Assembly: GCF_000282115.1 (NCBI RefSeq)
Contig: NZ_AKJY01000014.1
Span: forward strand, 124,001-188,000
Length of the DNA stretch: 64,000 nucleotides
Direction: 5' to 3'
Source: Chryseobacterium populi
Lineage (GTDB): Bacteria; Bacteroidota; Bacteroidia; Flavobacteriales; Weeksellaceae
The notes under the pieces were generated by a model that saw nothing but the letters and a program-made list of their open reading frames with translations, was not told the DNA's origin and ran no database searches. This document shows, one piece after another, positions 41,010 to 50,019 of this stretch (positions within the stretch are counted from its first letter, which is position 1; each line of letters starts with the position of its first letter). Both the position numbers and the translations under genes were made by a program.

Positions 41010-42665
41010 ATGAATTATTTTTTAACTTATACAGTATACGTTCTCATTTTATCAGTATTAATGGGGATTTCAACTTGGAAGCTGTTCAAAAAGTTGGGTT
41101 ATAGCCCTTTATTTGCGTTCATTCCTTTCTACAATTATTTCATTATTTTAAAAGAAACAAAACATCCGAAATGGTGGGCGGTTTTATCATATTTACCAAT
41201 TGTAGGACCAATCATGATGTCTGTTTTTCATCTCTATCTGATGAAAAAATTCGGAAAGAATCTTTTCAAGCATCAGTTGCTTACCGTGATTCTACCATTT
41301 ATCTATATGGCAAGTGTTAACTATTCAAAAGATGTAGAGTTAGAAGATGAAAACGAATTATTCTTAACAGACGAAGAGAAAAGTGCAAAAAAGAAAGATA
41401 CTTTTGCAGGCTCAATCACCTTCGCTGTAGTTTTTGCGACGATTATCCATGTTTTTGTAACACAGCCTTTCGGAATTCCTACAGGTTCAATGGAAAGAAC
41501 ATTACTCGTAGGAGACTTCCTTTTTGTAAATAAATGGAGCTACGGATACAGGTTACCGATGCGTCCTTTGGCAATACCTTTCTTACAGGGAACTATTTTT
41601 GATTCCGGAGAAAAAGGAAACCCAAAAGATGATCCGAAATCTTATGTAGACGGCGTGAAGTTGCCCTATTCAAGAATTTTACAGTTCAATAAGCCTCAGA
41701 AAAATGATGTGGTTGTTTTCAACTACCCTCAGGATTCCGTACATACGGCAATCGACAGAAAAGACCCTTACGTAAAAAGATGTGTTGCTGTTGCCGGTGA
41801 TACCTTTGAAATGAGAGGCGGAAGGCTTTTTGTGAACGGAAAACCGGAAACTATTTTAGGAGACCAGGAAGTTCAGCATGCTTATACTGTAAATACAGGA
41901 GCACAATTAGATATTCAGGGATTGTATAACACTTATGGCTTTTTACCGGTCAGAGAAATGCAGTCGGATAAAGGTTTTGTTTATATGTTCCAGGGATTAA
42001 CAGATAAAACTGCTGCGGAAATTAAAGCATTGCCCAATGTAATTGATATGCAGGAAAACATCTTTCCAAAAGATTCGGCAACCATTTCTTATAAACTGAA
42101 TGCAGATAAAACGGCTTATACAAAAAGTGTTGATACCACCCAATCTATCTTCCCGATCAACAAGCCTTGGAACCAGGATTGGTACGGCCCGCTTAAAATT
42201 CCTAAAAAAGGAGATGTAGTAGCCATCAACCAGGAAACTTTACCGGAATATCAGTGGATTATTTCCAGGTATGAGCACAACAAGCTTGAAAATAAAAACG
42301 GGAAAATATTCATCAACGGAAAAGAAACCAGTCAGTATACCATTCAGCAGGATTATTATATGATGGTAGGGGACAACAGGGATGCTTCTCTGGATGCAAG
42401 GTTCTTTGGTTTTGTTCCTGAAGAGAATATCGTAGGAAAACCGATGTTTACCTGGATGAGTTTACAGGGAGCGTTCTCAGATGCCAGCTCATCTTATCAG
42501 GCTCCGTTCAAAGTCCGTTGGGACAGGATGTTTAAAGCAACCAATACCGGAGAAGCCAATAAAACATCGTACTGGTGGATTGCAGCAATGATTCTTATCT
42601 TATTCTTCGGATGGGAATATTTCATGAAACTATTCAGAAAGAAAAAAACAGAAGAAGATTTATAA
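41010..42665 (+). CDS. lepB: Signal peptidase I (long form)
   Basis: A 551-residue inner-membrane serine protease that removes signal peptides from exported proteins. Several membrane segments lie in the first 105 residues. The catalytic Ser160 is in GIPTGSMERTLLVGD and Lys256 in DPYVKRCVAVAGD. The late motif GDNRDASLDARFFGFV is intact. The length reflects inserts between the catalytic boxes, usual for this group. It follows dapB by 126 bases and ends before a strong terminator. Confidence 0.95.
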   Translation: MNYFLTYTVYVLILSVLMGISTWKLFKKLGYSPLFAFIPFYNYFIILKETKHPKWWAVLSYLPIVGPIMMSVFHLYLMKKFGKNLFKHQLLTVILPFIYMASVNYSKDVELEDENELFLTDEEKSAKKKDTFAGSITFAVVFATIIHVFVTQPFGIPTGSMERTLLVGDFLFVNKWSYGYRLPMRPLAIPFLQGTIFDSGEKGNPKDDPKSYVDGVKLPYSRILQFNKPQKNDVVVFNYPQDSVHTAIDRKDPYVKRCVAVAGDTFEMRGGRLFVNGKPETILGDQEVQHAYTVNTGAQLDIQGLYNTYGFLPVREMQSDKGFVYMFQGLTDKTAAEIKALPNVIDMQENIFPKDSATISYKLNADKTAYTKSVDTTQSIFPINKPWNQDWYGPLKIPKKGDVVAINQETLPEYQWIISRYEHNKLENKNGKIFINGKETSQYTIQQDYYMMVGDNRDASLDARFFGFVPEENIVGKPMFTWMSLQGAFSDASSSYQAPFKVRWDRMFKATNTGEANKTSYWWIAAMILILFFGWEYFMKLFRKKKTEEDL

Positions 42666-42686
42666 ATAAAATAAATTTGAAATAGA

Positions 42687-42716
42687 ATGAAGTATTTGAA
42701 AAAATACTTCATTTTT
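42687..42716 (+). terminator. Terminator after lepB
   Basis: ATGAAGTATTT and AAATACTTCAT pair perfectly around a short loop, followed by TTTT. Confidence 0.9.
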
Positions 42717-42721
42717 GTATT

Positions 42722-43342
42722 ATGAATATGAAGAATGTATTATTACCGGTATTTTATTTGCCGCCGGTTTCATGGTTTTCAGTTTTTTTAGACGCTGAAA
42801 ATGAAATTGTATTTGAGCAGTCTGAACATTTTCCGAAGCAGACCTATAGAAACAGAGCTAATATTTATGGCGCGAATGGAAAGCTTTCCTTGATTATTCC
42901 TATTAATCATAACGGAAAAAGGGAGTTAAAAGATATTGAAATTTCTTACAGGGAAGACTGGAGGAACCTTCATTGGAAATCAATAAAAACTGCTTATCAG
43001 AGTTCTCCGTATTTTGAGTTTTATGAAGATAAATTCAGAAAAATATTTGATCTGAAAGAAAAATACCTGTTGGATTTTAATATCAAAAGCCTGGAAATTC
43101 TTCAGCAGATTCTTAAAACGGAAAAGGCATACTCTTTGAATGAAGAATATATCAAAAATCCTGAGGAAATCAATTTCAGAGAAAAATTTTCAGCGAAATT
43201 ACCTTCCGAATTTGATATGGAAGAATATTATCAGACTTTCACAGATAAGCTGGGATTTTTTAAAGATTTATCGATTCTGGACTTAATTTGTAACAAAGGT
43301 CCGGAATCTTTGACCTATATAAAAAATATTAAACAATCATAA
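42722..43342 (+). CDS. WbqC-family protein
   Basis: A 206-residue protein of the WbqC family. Typical segments are PVFYLPPVSWFSVFLDAE near the N-terminus, NIYGANGKLSLIIPI, and DWRNLHWKSIKTAYQSSPYF. WbqC proteins occur in O-antigen or glycan loci of other bacteria, but also alone beside lepB, as here, and their activity is not settled. No signal or membrane segment is seen. A second ATG six bases downstream is also possible. The next gene, a subtilase, begins four bases after the stop. Confidence 0.85.
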   Translation: MNMKNVLLPVFYLPPVSWFSVFLDAENEIVFEQSEHFPKQTYRNRANIYGANGKLSLIIPINHNGKRELKDIEISYREDWRNLHWKSIKTAYQSSPYFEFYEDKFRKIFDLKEKYLLDFNIKSLEILQQILKTEKAYSLNEEYIKNPEEINFREKFSAKLPSEFDMEEYYQTFTDKLGFFKDLSILDLICNKGPESLTYIKNIKQS

Positions 43343-43346
43343 TAGC

Positions 43347-45026
43347 ATGAAAAAGGTATTGTTAGCTGCTGTTTTTTTAGCAGGCTTTAATTCTGTTTTT
43401 GCACAGGAGGCACAAGCAAAAAGCGTTGATCCTAAAGAGGATAAAGATCTGATGACTTGGTATCATAAAGATTTTGGTACGACGAAAGTATACGGTATAA
43501 ATACGGAAAATGCATATAAATTTTTAGAGTCCAAAGGTCTTAAGCCGGCTACAGTGGTAGTGGGAGTTTTAGATAGCGGTGTTCAGGTTGATCACCCGGG
43601 ATTAGTTAAAAATGTATGGAGTAACCCTAACGAAGTTCCGGATAATGGTAAAGATGATGACGGAAACGGATACATCGATGATATCCACGGATGGAATTTC
43701 ATCGGAGGTAAAAACGGAGATATTGATATCGACAATATGGAAGTAACCAGGGTGGTTGTCAAATACAAGCCGATGTTTGAAGGTGATGATTCTGCTAAAA
43801 ACAAAGCAAATCAGACTAAAATGCCGGAAGAATTTGCAATGTATATGAAAGCTAAAGAGATTTTTACAAAGAAAAGTGTTGAATCAAGACAAAGCTTCCA
43901 GATGTACACGATGATCAACGATGCCATTCCCACTATGGTAAAATTGCTTAATGGAAAACCTGTTACCCCTGAAAATGTAGCGGCAATAAAGCCGGCTGAA
44001 CAAAAAGAGGCAATGGCTGCCCAGGTTTTAACACAGGTTTCTCAAAGTCCTGAATTTAAAGGGAAATCATCTGCAGAATTTGAAAAAGCAATGAAAGACC
44101 AGATGAAAGAAGCTCTTGATTATTTCGGTCCTCAGGCTAAGCAATATGACTTGACTTACGATCCGAGAAAAGAAATCGTAGGAGATAACTATGATGATTA
44201 TTCTGAGAAAAAATACGGAAACAATCACTATGAAGGGCCTGATGCTGAACACGGAACTCACGTGGCAGGTATTATTGCCGGATCACCGCAAGGAAAAGAA
44301 ATACAATATGGGGTAGCTTCAAAAGTAGCTAAAATCATGTCAGTAAGAACCGTGCCTAACGGTGATGAAAGAGATAAAGATGTAGCCAATGCCATCAGGT
44401 ATGCTGTAGACAATGGAGCCAAAATTTTGAACATGAGCTTTGGAAAACCGGTGTCTCCGGGTAAAACTGTAGTTTGGGATGCTTTCAAATATGCTCAGGA
44501 TAAAGGAGTTCTTCTGGTAAAAGCAGCAGGAAATGAGAATGAAGATGTTGCAGAACACCTTGCATATCCTACCAACTTCAAAAACGTTACAGATGAAAAA
44601 CCTTTTGTAAATAATGTGATTGTAGTAGGAGCAAGTACCAATAAAAATAATGCATTAAGGGCTGATTTTTCCAACTTCAACAAGAAAATGGTAAATGTTT
44701 TCGCACCAGGTGAGGAAATCTACTCTACAGTTCCGAAAAATGAATATAAATATTTGCAGGGAACTTCAATGGCTTCTCCGGTTGTAGCAGGAGCAGCAGC
44801 TGTTTTACTGGCTTATATGCCAGGTTTAAAGCCTGATCAGATCATTGAAGCACTGGTTAAATCCAGCAATCCTAATACTGAAAATCAATTTGCAGACTTT
44901 TCACAGGCGGGAGGAGTCATAGATCTTGAAAAAGCAGCAGAATATGCATATACCAATTTCTATAATGGTAAATCTTCAGCAGTGAAAAAGGCTACGAAAT
45001 CTGTAAAAAAGGCAGCTAAAAAATAG
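43347..45026 (+). CDS. Secreted S8 family serine peptidase (subtilase)
   Basis: A 559-residue secreted protease. A signal peptide ends near residue 19 (FNSVFAQ). The triad is Asp76 in VGVLDSGVQVDHP, His302 in EHGTHVAGI and Ser474 in GTSMASPVV, with oxyanion Asn396 in AAGNEN. About 225 residues separate Asp and His, far more than in subtilisin, so a large insert (about 130-290, Lys/Glu-rich) sits next to the active site. The C-terminal tail is Lys/Ala-rich. No T9SS C-terminal sorting domain is obvious. It begins four bases after the WbqC gene and ends before a terminator. Confidence 0.93.
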   Translation: MKKVLLAAVFLAGFNSVFAQEAQAKSVDPKEDKDLMTWYHKDFGTTKVYGINTENAYKFLESKGLKPATVVVGVLDSGVQVDHPGLVKNVWSNPNEVPDNGKDDDGNGYIDDIHGWNFIGGKNGDIDIDNMEVTRVVVKYKPMFEGDDSAKNKANQTKMPEEFAMYMKAKEIFTKKSVESRQSFQMYTMINDAIPTMVKLLNGKPVTPENVAAIKPAEQKEAMAAQVLTQVSQSPEFKGKSSAEFEKAMKDQMKEALDYFGPQAKQYDLTYDPRKEIVGDNYDDYSEKKYGNNHYEGPDAEHGTHVAGIIAGSPQGKEIQYGVASKVAKIMSVRTVPNGDERDKDVANAIRYAVDNGAKILNMSFGKPVSPGKTVVWDAFKYAQDKGVLLVKAAGNENEDVAEHLAYPTNFKNVTDEKPFVNNVIVVGASTNKNNALRADFSNFNKKMVNVFAPGEEIYSTVPKNEYKYLQGTSMASPVVAGAAAVLLAYMPGLKPDQIIEALVKSSNPNTENQFADFSQAGGVIDLEKAAEYAYTNFYNGKSSAVKKATKSVKKAAKK

Positions 45027-45057
45027 TATATCTTTCTGTCTTTTAATATAAAACATG

Positions 45058-45087
45058 TAAAGTCCGAAAAATTCGGACTTTTTTTAT
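45058..45087 (+). terminator. Terminator after the subtilase gene
   Basis: AAAGTCCGAA and TTCGGACTTT form a perfect stem around three A residues, followed by a T-run. Confidence 0.9.
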
Positions 45088-45153
45088 TTTTATTTTTCAA
45101 TTTTGGCACGGTTTTTTGTAACTTTATTACTAATTTTAATAATAAACATCAAA

Positions 45154-45645
45154 ATGAAAAAGTTACTACTTGCAGGATTGTTGGGAACATCACTTTTTGC
45201 AGTGTCTTGTTCCTCCGTGAATAAAGCGGCAACGTCACAAAACCAGAGATCTGAGTTTTTGAAATTAAAAGGAGATTGGGAAATCGTAAGCATTGATTAC
45301 GATAAGCAATACAAAATCAAACCTTTTGATGAAGGAGCAGATGCACAGTGTTTTGTAGGAAGTCATTGGAGACTGATTCCAAATAATTATACAGGTGCAT
45401 ACACCTTAAACGGAGGCGGATCTTGTCCGAGTGTGTCTCAGCCGATCAAATTTGAAATAAAAGACGGAAGCAGCTTTATGTTCAAAAAAATTGCTGCAGG
45501 TACAAAAGCAAAACAGAATACAGTAGGGTATTCACTGAATATCATTAACCAGACTACTGACCAGTTTTCACTGGAACAAAATGTTCCTTTCGACGGAAGT
45601 ACAGTAAGAGTTGTTTACAACTTCGAAAGATCCGGAATGAAATAA
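45154..45645 (+). CDS. Lipocalin-like lipoprotein
   Basis: A 163-residue lipoprotein with a lipobox ending FAVSC (Cys19). The mature part reads as one small lipocalin-type barrel: LKGDWEIVSIDYDK near the start, then GSHWRLIPNNYTGAYT and VRVVYNFERS. It may bind a small hydrophobic ligand at the outer membrane; the ligand is not known. Start is ATG at 45154. An in-frame TTG at 45103 would put 17 residues ahead of the signal peptide. It is 27 bases upstream of the OmpA-family gene. Confidence 0.75.
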   Translation: MKKLLLAGLLGTSLFAVSCSSVNKAATSQNQRSEFLKLKGDWEIVSIDYDKQYKIKPFDEGADAQCFVGSHWRLIPNNYTGAYTLNGGGSCPSVSQPIKFEIKDGSSFMFKKIAAGTKAKQNTVGYSLNIINQTTDQFSLEQNVPFDGSTVRVVYNFERSGMK

Positions 45646-45672
45646 TTTACTAACTATTAAAGAATAAAAAAG

Positions 45673-46362
45673 ATGAAATTTAATAAAACATATATCGGGG
45701 CTCTTTTCTTATCATCAGCATTGCTATTGACAAGTTGTGAAGCCGTTCAGAATTCAAATCACCAGCAAAGAGGTACTGCCGTAGGGGTAGCGTCAGGAGC
45801 TGTAATCGGAGGTATTTTAGGAAACAATGTTGGTAAAGGTAAAAATGCAGCTTTAGGAGCCGTATTAGGTGGTATTATTGGTGGTGTTGCCGGTAACGTT
45901 ATCGGTAATAAAATGGATAAGCAGGCCAAAGAGATCAAAGAAACATTACCGGGTGCAGAAGTAGAAAGAGTGGGAGACGGTATCAAAATCACGATGAACG
46001 AAAGCATTGTAAACTTTGCGTTTGACTCTTCAGATTTAACATCTCCTGCTAAAACAAACTTAGATAAACTAGCTCAGGTTCTTGCCAATAATCCGGATAC
46101 CAATATCAATATCTACGGTCACACAGATAGTAAAGGGGCAGATGATTACAATATGAGACTTTCCGAAAGAAGAGCTAACTCTGTGAAATCTTACTTATTA
46201 TCTAAAGGTATCGCATCAAGCAGAATGTTTGCTTTAGGAGAAGGAGAAAGCCAGCCGGTTGCTACCAACGATACCGATGAAGGCAGAGCGAAAAACAGAA
46301 GAGTAGAGTTTGCTATTACCGCAAATGAAAAAATGATTAATGATGCTCAGAAAGGGCAGTAA
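45673..46362 (+). CDS. OmpA-family lipoprotein with glycine-zipper segment
   Basis: A 229-residue outer-membrane lipoprotein. Lipobox LLLTSC (Cys22) is followed by a glycine-zipper stretch (about 35-80, with GVASGAVIGGILGNNVGKGK) and then an OmpA C-terminal domain (about 110-215). The Asp and Arg that bind peptidoglycan are visible in IYGHTDSKGADDYN and LSERRANSVKSYLL. It anchors the outer membrane to murein. The arrangement matches the YiaD/Pal-like family. A terminator follows. Confidence 0.92.
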   Translation: MKFNKTYIGALFLSSALLLTSCEAVQNSNHQQRGTAVGVASGAVIGGILGNNVGKGKNAALGAVLGGIIGGVAGNVIGNKMDKQAKEIKETLPGAEVERVGDGIKITMNESIVNFAFDSSDLTSPAKTNLDKLAQVLANNPDTNINIYGHTDSKGADDYNMRLSERRANSVKSYLLSKGIASSRMFALGEGESQPVATNDTDEGRAKNRRVEFAITANEKMINDAQKGQ

Positions 46363-46388
46363 TTAATTTAACATATAAATATTTTCTT

Positions 46389-46414
46389 AAAAACCGCTCC
46401 GGCGGTTTTTTTTT
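46389..46414 (+). terminator. Terminator after the OmpA-family gene
   Basis: AAAACCGC and GCGGTTTT pair around a short loop, followed by a T-run. Confidence 0.85.
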
Positions 46415-46450
46415 GTATTTTTATGAAATGATATTTAAATTGAAAATCAT

Positions 46451-46458
46451 TATTTTTG
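46451..46458 (+). promoter_or_regulatory. -7 element of the polyprenyl-phosphate pathway operon
   Basis: TATTTTTG lies 16 bases before the ATG at 46475, directly after a terminator. Confidence 0.55.
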
Positions 46459-46474
46459 TATTGAAATAACATAA

Positions 46475-47362
46475 ATGAAGAAATATTTAAAGCTACTACG
46501 CGTAGAACAATGGGTGAAGAACCTTTTTGTATTTGTCCCCCTCTTTTTTTCAGGCAACATTAAAAATGTAGATTTACTGACCAAAAGTATCTTTGCCTTC
46601 ATTATTTTCTCTCTGGCTGCAAGTGTGGTGTATATCTTAAATGATTATAACGATATCGAAGCCGACAGACAACATCCTGAAAAGCGGAGAAGGCCTCTGG
46701 CAAGTGGAGTTATCTCCAAATCAAAAGCCATAGGAATTCTTATCGGATTAGTGATCATAGATATTGCTCTTATTCTTTTTGCCCGGTATTATTTCCATCA
46801 GGGCCTTTGGAAGTTTGCAACCATCATCGGCTTTTATTTTGTCATGAACCTTGCTTATACATTCAGGTTAAAACATGTTCCCATCATTGATATTTTCATT
46901 ATAGCCATAGGTTTTGTCTTAAGAGTGCAGGCCGGAGGATATATCACAGGGATTCTTATTTCACAATGGGCAACCCTGCTTACTTTTGTTCTGGCATTGG
47001 TACTGGCTATCGGGAAAAGGAGAGGAGAGCTCATCAATGCCCAGGTTTCAGGAAAAACCAGACGGGCTTTGGATGGTTACAATGTACAGTTTGCAGATAT
47101 TGCGCTTTCCATTTCAGTAACACTGGCTATCATCTGCTATCTGATGTTTACCTTATCACCTGAAGTACAGGCCAAATTTCACGCACGGGTTTTTTATACT
47201 GTAATATTTGTGGTATTTGCATTTTTAAGATACTTACAGCAGACCCTGGTTTACAACAGAACGGAGTCTCCCACTAAAATTGTGTATAGAGACCGATATA
47301 TCCAGGTGACTCTGATATTATGGGTTGCTGCATTTTTAATTCAAATTTATTTTAAAAAATGA
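46475..47362 (+). CDS. UbiA-family polyprenyl-phosphate phosphoribosyltransferase
   Basis: A 295-residue membrane prenyltransferase with about eight helices. The first aspartate-rich motif is NDYNDIEADRQHP followed by KRRRPLASG (about residues 57-78), which fits the DPPR synthase (Rv3806c-like) branch, where the donor is phosphoribosyl diphosphate rather than a quinone ring. It would make decaprenyl-phosphoryl-5-phosphoribose. The three genes after it match the next pathway steps. It overlaps the DprE1-like gene by four bases (ATGA), so the two are translationally coupled. Confidence 0.8.
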   Translation: MKKYLKLLRVEQWVKNLFVFVPLFFSGNIKNVDLLTKSIFAFIIFSLAASVVYILNDYNDIEADRQHPEKRRRPLASGVISKSKAIGILIGLVIIDIALILFARYYFHQGLWKFATIIGFYFVMNLAYTFRLKHVPIIDIFIIAIGFVLRVQAGGYITGILISQWATLLTFVLALVLAIGKRRGELINAQVSGKTRRALDGYNVQFADIALSISVTLAIICYLMFTLSPEVQAKFHARVFYTVIFVVFAFLRYLQQTLVYNRTESPTKIVYRDRYIQVTLILWVAAFLIQIYFKK

Positions 47363-48678
47363 AGCCTAATTTTATACAGAAAGTGACCAACTGGGGAAAT
47401 TTCCCCGTGGTGGAAAAAGAAATGAGATCAGAAGACAGCTTCAGTAAAATAAGGGAATTTATCCTTAATCATAATGAAGTTATTGCAAGGGGAAACGGAA
47501 GATGCTACGGAGATGCCTCATTAGGTGAAAATATATTTTCCACAAAAAAATTAAATAAGTTTATTAGTTTCGACCGTTTAAATGGGATTATAGAATGTGA
47601 ATCCGGAGTATTGCTTTCTGAAGTTCTGGACATTTCTGTTCCGCAGGGATATTTTTTATATGTAACGCCCGGAACCAAATTTATTTCCATAGGTGGAGCC
47701 ATTGCATCCGATGTTCATGGTAAAAATCATCATGCAGAAGGCTGTTTTTCAGAATATGTAATTGAGTTTACTCTGATGAATGAAAACGGGGAGATTATTA
47801 AATGTTCCCGTGAAGAAAATCCGGATAAATTCTGGGCTACTATCGGTGGTATGGGATTGACAGGAATCATCCTGACAGCGAAGTTCAAGCTTAAAAATAT
47901 AGAAACCGCTTACATTCGCCAGGAAAGCATAAAAGCAGAGAATCTGGATGAAATTTTCAGGTTGTTTGAAGAAAGTGAAAGCTGGACCTATACTGTAGCG
48001 TGGATCGATTGTCTGCAAAAGGGAAAAAATATCGGAAGAAGTATTATGATGAGAGGAGAACATGCCTTTCAGCATGAGCTTCCGCAAAACCTGACAAAGA
48101 ACCCGCTCAGGTTAAAGAAAAAGCTGCAGCCTACCGTTCCTTTTTATTTTCCGAATTTTATTCTGAATACTTTGACAGTAAAGGTTTTCAACCTGCTGTA
48201 CTATAAAAAGCAGACTAAAAAAGAAGTGAAGAATTTTATTGATTATGAAACTTTCTTTTATCCGTTAGATGCCATTAATGAATGGAATAAAATCTACGGG
48301 AAATCCGGTTTTATCCAGTATCAGATGGTGATTCCGAAAGAAACCGGAAAAGAAGGAATGAAAAAAATCCTTGAAACCATTGCCAACAGTGGAAATGGTT
48401 CATTTCTTGCGGTCTTAAAGCTTTTTGGAAAGAATAATCCGTCTGCTTACAATTCATTCCCGTTGGAAGGCTACACATTGGCATTAGATTTTAAAGTCAA
48501 TGCAAAGCTGAAAAAACTGGTAGAAGACTTAGATGCGATTGTTCAGGAATTCGGTGGAAGGATTTACCTTACCAAAGACAGTATGAGCAGATCATCCCTG
48601 ACCAATTACCTTAAAAATATTCAAAATCCTAAATTTGTGTCTTTACAGCACAAAAGAATCCTAAATAATAATTCATAA
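47359..48678 (+). CDS. FAD-binding oxidoreductase, DprE1-like
   Basis: A 439-residue flavoenzyme. The FAD-binding PP-loop reads VIARGNGRCYGDASLG (about residues 40-55) and SIGGAIASDVHGKNHH lies near 112, typical of the VAO/PCMH fold. DprE1 oxidises the 2' position of decaprenylphosphoryl-ribose, the first step in forming the arabinose donor. The mycobacterial enzyme carries a Cys in its active site. The matching position cannot be assigned here without an alignment. It shares overlaps with its neighbours on both sides (4 bases upstream; the next ATG follows the stop directly). Confidence 0.8.
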   Translation: MKPNFIQKVTNWGNFPVVEKEMRSEDSFSKIREFILNHNEVIARGNGRCYGDASLGENIFSTKKLNKFISFDRLNGIIECESGVLLSEVLDISVPQGYFLYVTPGTKFISIGGAIASDVHGKNHHAEGCFSEYVIEFTLMNENGEIIKCSREENPDKFWATIGGMGLTGIILTAKFKLKNIETAYIRQESIKAENLDEIFRLFEESESWTYTVAWIDCLQKGKNIGRSIMMRGEHAFQHELPQNLTKNPLRLKKKLQPTVPFYFPNFILNTLTVKVFNLLYYKKQTKKEVKNFIDYETFFYPLDAINEWNKIYGKSGFIQYQMVIPKETGKEGMKKILETIANSGNGSFLAVLKLFGKNNPSAYNSFPLEGYTLALDFKVNAKLKKLVEDLDAIVQEFGGRIYLTKDSMSRSSLTNYLKNIQNPKFVSLQHKRILNNNS

Positions 48679-49404
48679 ATGATAGTTCTGGGAAGTACAT
48701 CTGAAGTAGCGCAGGCCTTCGTTGAAAAAGCTCTGGAAGAAGGGGAAAAGTATGAAAAAATCTACCTTTTTACCTCCAGTAAAGAAACTACCGAAAGATT
48801 TGCAAGGCATATTGATGTGAAGTTTTTTCAACAATCCGAGGTGATCGAGCTGGATCTGATGAAAGAAATAGATTACAATACATTTGATACTGTCAGTTCA
48901 AATGTATTATTTTGTGCAACGGGATATTTGGGTGAAGGTACGGAAGAAGGTTTGTATGATCATAAGAATACAGAAAAGATCATTGATATTAATTATTCAA
49001 AGCTGGTTCCTGTAATGAATTATTTTGCCCTCAAATTTGAAAGCAGAAGATCGGGAACCATTATTGGCCTGTCATCGGTAGCCGGAGACAGAGGAAGGCA
49101 GAGCAATTTTATTTATGGAAGTGCAAAAGCAGCTTTCACGGCCTATTTAAGTGGCTTAAGAAATTATCTTTTCGACAAAAAAGTTCATGTGCTTACCGTA
49201 AAGCCTGGATTTATGGCAACAAAAATGACGGAAGGTTTACCGTTAAACCCAAAATTGACCGCAACTCCGAAACAGGCTGCTGCCTGCATTTACAAAGCCT
49301 ACAAAAACGGGAAAAATGTGGCTTATGTATTACCTGTATGGGGAATTATTATGATGGTTATCAGGAATATTCCTGAATTTATATTTAAAAAATTAAAGCT
49401 TTAA
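48679..49404 (+). CDS. SDR-family reductase, DprE2-like
   Basis: A 241-residue short-chain dehydrogenase/reductase. The N-terminal loop (VLGSTSEVAQAFVEKALEEG) is an unusual form of the GxxxGxG loop, as in DprE2. The catalytic Ser is in IGLSSVAGD and the YxxxK motif is YGSAKAAF (about 153-160). It would reduce the 2'-keto product of the DprE1 step to give the arabinose epimer. Its ATG directly follows the stop codon of the DprE1-like gene. Confidence 0.8.
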   Translation: MIVLGSTSEVAQAFVEKALEEGEKYEKIYLFTSSKETTERFARHIDVKFFQQSEVIELDLMKEIDYNTFDTVSSNVLFCATGYLGEGTEEGLYDHKNTEKIIDINYSKLVPVMNYFALKFESRRSGTIIGLSSVAGDRGRQSNFIYGSAKAAFTAYLSGLRNYLFDKKVHVLTVKPGFMATKMTEGLPLNPKLTATPKQAAACIYKAYKNGKNVAYVLPVWGIIMMVIRNIPEFIFKKLKL

Positions 49405-49408
49405 TAAA

Positions 49409-49996
49409 ATGAAAAAATTGTATTGTTTTGATTTTGATGGTACAATCACCTATAAAGATACCATGTTTATGTATCTTAAATTTTACGATCCCATTAAATT
49501 CAGGATACAATTTTTAAAACATGTTCCTCTTTTTATTTTACTGAAACTGAAATTGGCTGAAACTGAAAAAGTAAAGAAAAGCTTTATAGGATCTATACTC
49601 AAAGGGCAGTCACAGGAAAAAATAGAAAAAAAGGCGCAACAGTTTTTTGATCACCATTACCCGAAAATTGTAAGAGAAAATGCTTTAGACTTTATCAATA
49701 ATATAGATAGAAACAATACACAGAGCCTGCTGGTGACCGCTTCACTGGATATCTGGGTAAAACCTTTCGCCGAAGAACTGCAAATGCAGCTTGTTTCCAC
49801 ACGGGCAGAGTTTAAAAACGGGATTTTTACAGGAAATTTCATTGGTAAAAACTGTAACGGAAAAGAGAAACTGGAACGGATAAAAAAGGAAATTACCAAC
49901 TCCAAATACGATAAAATAATAGCTTTTGGGGATACTTCCGGAGATAAGTATATGCTGAAATGGGCAAATGAAGGTCATTACCAATTTTTTCACTAA
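49409..49996 (+). CDS. HAD-IB family phosphatase
   Basis: A 195-residue haloacid-dehalogenase-type phosphatase. The catalytic motif is FDFDGTITYKD (residues 5-15), motif II is LLVTASLDIW and motif IV is AFGDTSGDKYML. In this operon it would suit the dephosphorylation of polyprenyl-phosphoryl-phosphoribose before DprE1 acts. Another phosphatase type does this in mycobacteria. The substrate is inferred from context only. It begins four bases after the DprE2-like gene. Confidence 0.8.
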   Translation: MKKLYCFDFDGTITYKDTMFMYLKFYDPIKFRIQFLKHVPLFILLKLKLAETEKVKKSFIGSILKGQSQEKIEKKAQQFFDHHYPKIVRENALDFINNIDRNNTQSLLVTASLDIWVKPFAEELQMQLVSTRAEFKNGIFTGNFIGKNCNGKEKLERIKKEITNSKYDKIIAFGDTSGDKYMLKWANEGHYQFFH

Positions 49997-50019
49997 TTTT
50001 GGGTGATAAAAATGTAAAA

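Noticed and set aside
44258-44558. Minus-strand frames opposite the subtilase gene
   Set aside because: They overlap the catalytic domain, whose triad motifs are intact on the + strand.
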